A model generated the notes under the pieces. That model saw only the letters and a program-made list of their open reading frames with translations. It was not told the DNA's origin and did no database searches. From assembly GCA_002440975.1 (NCBI GenBank), contig DJWN01000089.1, forward strand, positions 1 to 64,000: a DNA stretch of 64,000 nt, read 5' to 3'. The translations under genes were made by a program, and so were the position numbers. The stretch is from Bacteroidales bacterium UBA6229. GTDB taxonomy: Bacteria; Bacteroidota; Bacteroidia; Bacteroidales; F082. Below, in pieces: positions 63,901 through 64,000 of this stretch; within the stretch, counting starts at the first letter, position 1; every line of letters starts with the position of its first letter.

Positions 63901-64000
63901 CAACCTATGCGAGGGCTCGTTTCAGCGGTGATTGATCCGTCTCCACAACTGCATATTGCCGGCGAAACTACAGCTTGCGAAAATGATGAATTCATTTTAA
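57946..64000 (+). CDS. Giant repeat adhesin-like surface protein, N-terminal 2,018 codons (continues past window edge)
   Basis: The ATG at 57946 opens a frame with no stop to the window end. It has a signal peptide (about 1-22, ending NIHAQ), two Ig-like domains typical of Bacteroidota adhesins (about 24-205; WQEYDGVGWYNI and YQYRCVVFD), then a run of about 85-residue modules. Module A starts like FSLEGGGNYC and continues LSGSETGVVYTLL; module B (PKD-like) has GGSGNYSFNWSP and FVTGG; module C has IC-GESVQLQALPTGGSGNY. The order is A-A-(B-C-A)x6-A. Module C begins at 59368, 60130, 60895, 61645, 62407 and 63166. The C-terminus, probably with a type IX or gliding-type sorting domain, is outside the window. 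Confidence 0.85.
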   Translation, partial: MRSGIKLILFFVAWVLSYNIHAQPIVVGQPADTAICVDASASFRVIALNTAAYQWQEYDGVGWYNINETIDYASGYNTPLLTISDANLGLNAYQYRCVVFDAEGLQDVSESALLGVYEPPIITSQPVDTRVCKNETAVFTVQALNGTDFNWQENIGQGWVHLDDNAFYQGTNTNVLEVFTTTGMNGFRYRCIITNVSCPDTTINARLFVDPTPVVQQITGGGSYCSGGTGVEIGLADSETGISYQLLRNENQTGYVIEGNNEAISFGSVTQEGRYSVLAINGFTSCSILMEGVTDVTIDPLPLQQLLNGGGSYCPGEEAPEIFLLETEPGVVYQLFANGAFTGAEIIGNGYISSFGQFANSGIYTVTAANLSTGCLTQITSQVQITEENAPSVFAGSNQFIQRGEIAGLNASATGGSGNYSFNWSPPAYVQQPDWSSTQTIPLFQSRQFIINATDQQNGCKAIPDTMIVYMKDGQLELDLVASQTQICPGDQVQLSAIAGGGTGNYSYQWTSLPEGISSTNAQIVVSPVISTTYIVTLNDGQQTLQKSVSIQVNPVPAQFSITGDESYCANEEGVEIGLSGSENGVIYQLIRNDNEVVVEKNGTAQAIVFGTFGIGNYHAIARYSSGNCSQMMVGELSVSTISLPILTAGANQYISNGDQTTLSSVAQGGSGNYQFSWTPFDKLLNPNQQNPATLPLFETTIFKVTATDVNSGCESNTAQSVVFVTGGDLDLTLQADQYSICSGESVQLQALPTGGSGNYVYQWQSNPPGVNARISNPLVTLTNSSWLILTLTDGFTVLTDSLFIEVRPLPQAFSLEGGGNYCIGSQGVELILTGSENDVFYTLYRNGTNTGQVRIGNGQPITFADQNNEGIYQIEALSQPQLCSKMMPGNVEVIARNAPIGFAGYDRTIQTGTATNLNAEVSQGSGSYTFEWSPESLVVNPDLQQTLTTPLNQNTIFNLSVTDNQSGCQSQPDQVQVFVQGGPLQVMASANQQAICQGSAAELHALATGGTANYYYSWTSVPAGFYSGEVQPVVTPTASAWYKVIVYDGQQTASDSIFVDVSLPPQTFTVFGGGQICETGQTQQIFLDGSEFGTHYRLFYENLLKLELPGTGSVLQFGGFDQPGSYSVTAVYDAGCQKIMNGEAVISQANAPLVNAGPDKWISQNEQVTLQGSLIGDPATTFNWNPAAQLINPDDLQPTTVHLFNTTLFALQASNPACGSSTDYATVFVTGGSLTLSLYHSPVSCPGQAVNLFALPGGGNGNYTYSWSSNPAGFQSAAINPVVFPVEATWYIFTLTENEQTLKDSVLISPLDQPQLFNVLGGGQVCNGFDLPQIQLSGSETGVVYTLLHNGFETGYSLIGNGFALSFEAAEGSGNYQISASYAHSNCTSLMNGTAEVEITDTPIVFAGFDQLLQVDESAVLHMEAVGGSGDYSHQWFPYWLVESPESATTLTSPLNQSTVFFATATDLMSQCISEQDTVIIFIEGGPLRVRILTNQSKLCEGQNFKAMALPGGGSGSYAYLWTNQESEVLGNQGQLAVDLFQNSWIFLSVNDGESTIQDSVFVAVAPASQQFTVTGGGAYCEGSAAPEIRLSGSETGVQYELFREEQLLFTVQGTGEGLSFGHQTMSGIYTVEAYRPGFPCRQAMAGAAVVIQKSIPQLDAGQDVFIPRGTSANLQAVVGNGSGDYAFQWQPESLVINPEAAATATQALQQSVFFELFVTDNLTLCQASDQVSIFVTGGALSVSLHASEAYVCPGEPVQINALPSGGEGNYIRQWFINGQLLPNSAWQFVDYPTEDAWYKIVVESGDQQAKDSALVRMNSLPQVFTLDGGGLFCDSQLPPEVFLTDSEAGMEYKLYLNGQFTGLTKNGTGNALNFGPRFAQGSYHALALSQESCVQLMNGLVEVRQTSRAQQFDLLGGGRWCANESGNGLYLSGSEAGVDYTLLNEDETPIETIFGTGNAVGFGSPSVTGAYQVVADFYNESCAQPMRGLVSAVIDPSPQLHIAGETTACENDEFIL
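58585..64000 (+). repeat. Coding super-repeat, about 760 bp period
   Basis: Equivalent points recur in frame at intervals of 762, 765, 750, 762 and 759 bases (module C starts), each unit holding one A, one B and one C module of 80-90 residues. A modules begin near 58585, 58855, 59617, 60376, 61138, 61888, 62650, 63412 and 63676. Copies differ clearly in sequence, so the repeats are old and not recently duplicated. Confidence 0.85.

Noticed and set aside
58585..64000. CRISPR array or satellite DNA
   Set aside because: The regular 760-bp periodicity is coding, in frame and diverged between copies, with no short direct repeats.

Overview
The window looks like a chromosomal segment from a member of the Bacteroidota, most likely in or near the Bacteroidales/Marinilabiliales. 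This rests on several things seen directly: many secreted proteins with a C-terminal type IX secretion (T9SS) sorting domain, two gingipain-family C25 peptidases, lineage-typical families (DUF5686, DUF4296, DUF4260, PepSY-like), and TAnnTTTG -7 promoter boxes upstream of many genes. Nothing points to a plasmid, prophage, insertion sequence or CRISPR array.

Layout. 1-6013 carries the start of an outer-membrane barrel gene (cut by the window edge), pssA and lptB (convergent), and a kdsD / AhpD-like / DUF5686 operon, so it is mostly envelope biogenesis. 6430-14642 holds recQ with a DUF4296 lipoprotein, a T9SS-exported thioredoxin-like protein with a small lipoprotein, deoC, a two-gene unit of tiny proteins (49-aa zinc ribbon plus a 71-aa protein), and a CBM20-GH77 amylomaltase. 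14811-21115 has a tandem-fused adenylate kinase, hpt, trhO and mfd. 21591-27632 is a secreted set (lamin-tail protein, TonB-dependent receptor, endonuclease I) that could work as an extracellular DNA scavenging locus. 27774-33925 holds a polyprenol-phosphate glycosyltransferase, pyrC and a MORN lipoprotein, facing an era-der-hslR-EEP-phosphatase operon. An initiator tRNA lies at 34029.

34229-41247 contains a DUF4260 gene interrupted by an in-frame TAG, a hybrid histidine kinase, a convergent sigma54-dependent response regulator, a PepSY-like exported protein with a possible sigma54 promoter and tandem upstream dyads, and a bacterial GH47 mannosidase lipoprotein. 41494-49929 encodes two giant C25 peptidases in tandem. 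50179-54656 is a tyrosine/homogentisate catabolic operon (hmgA, hppD, fahA, flavin reductase) that lacks a maleylacetoacetate isomerase. 54757-57589 holds an Old Yellow Enzyme translationally coupled to a CREST-superfamily membrane hydrolase, and a dihydroorotate-dehydrogenase-like gene. From 57946 to the window edge runs one open reading frame of more than 2,018 codons, a giant adhesin-like protein built from a three-module super-repeat of about 760 bp.

The most interesting items are the fused adenylate kinase whose second half has both Mg-site aspartates replaced by lysine, the candidate sigma54 circuit around the two-component pair, the tiny zinc-ribbon operon with a similar upstream layout, and the super-repeat giant protein. 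All functional statements are inferred from sequence motifs; no database search was possible.
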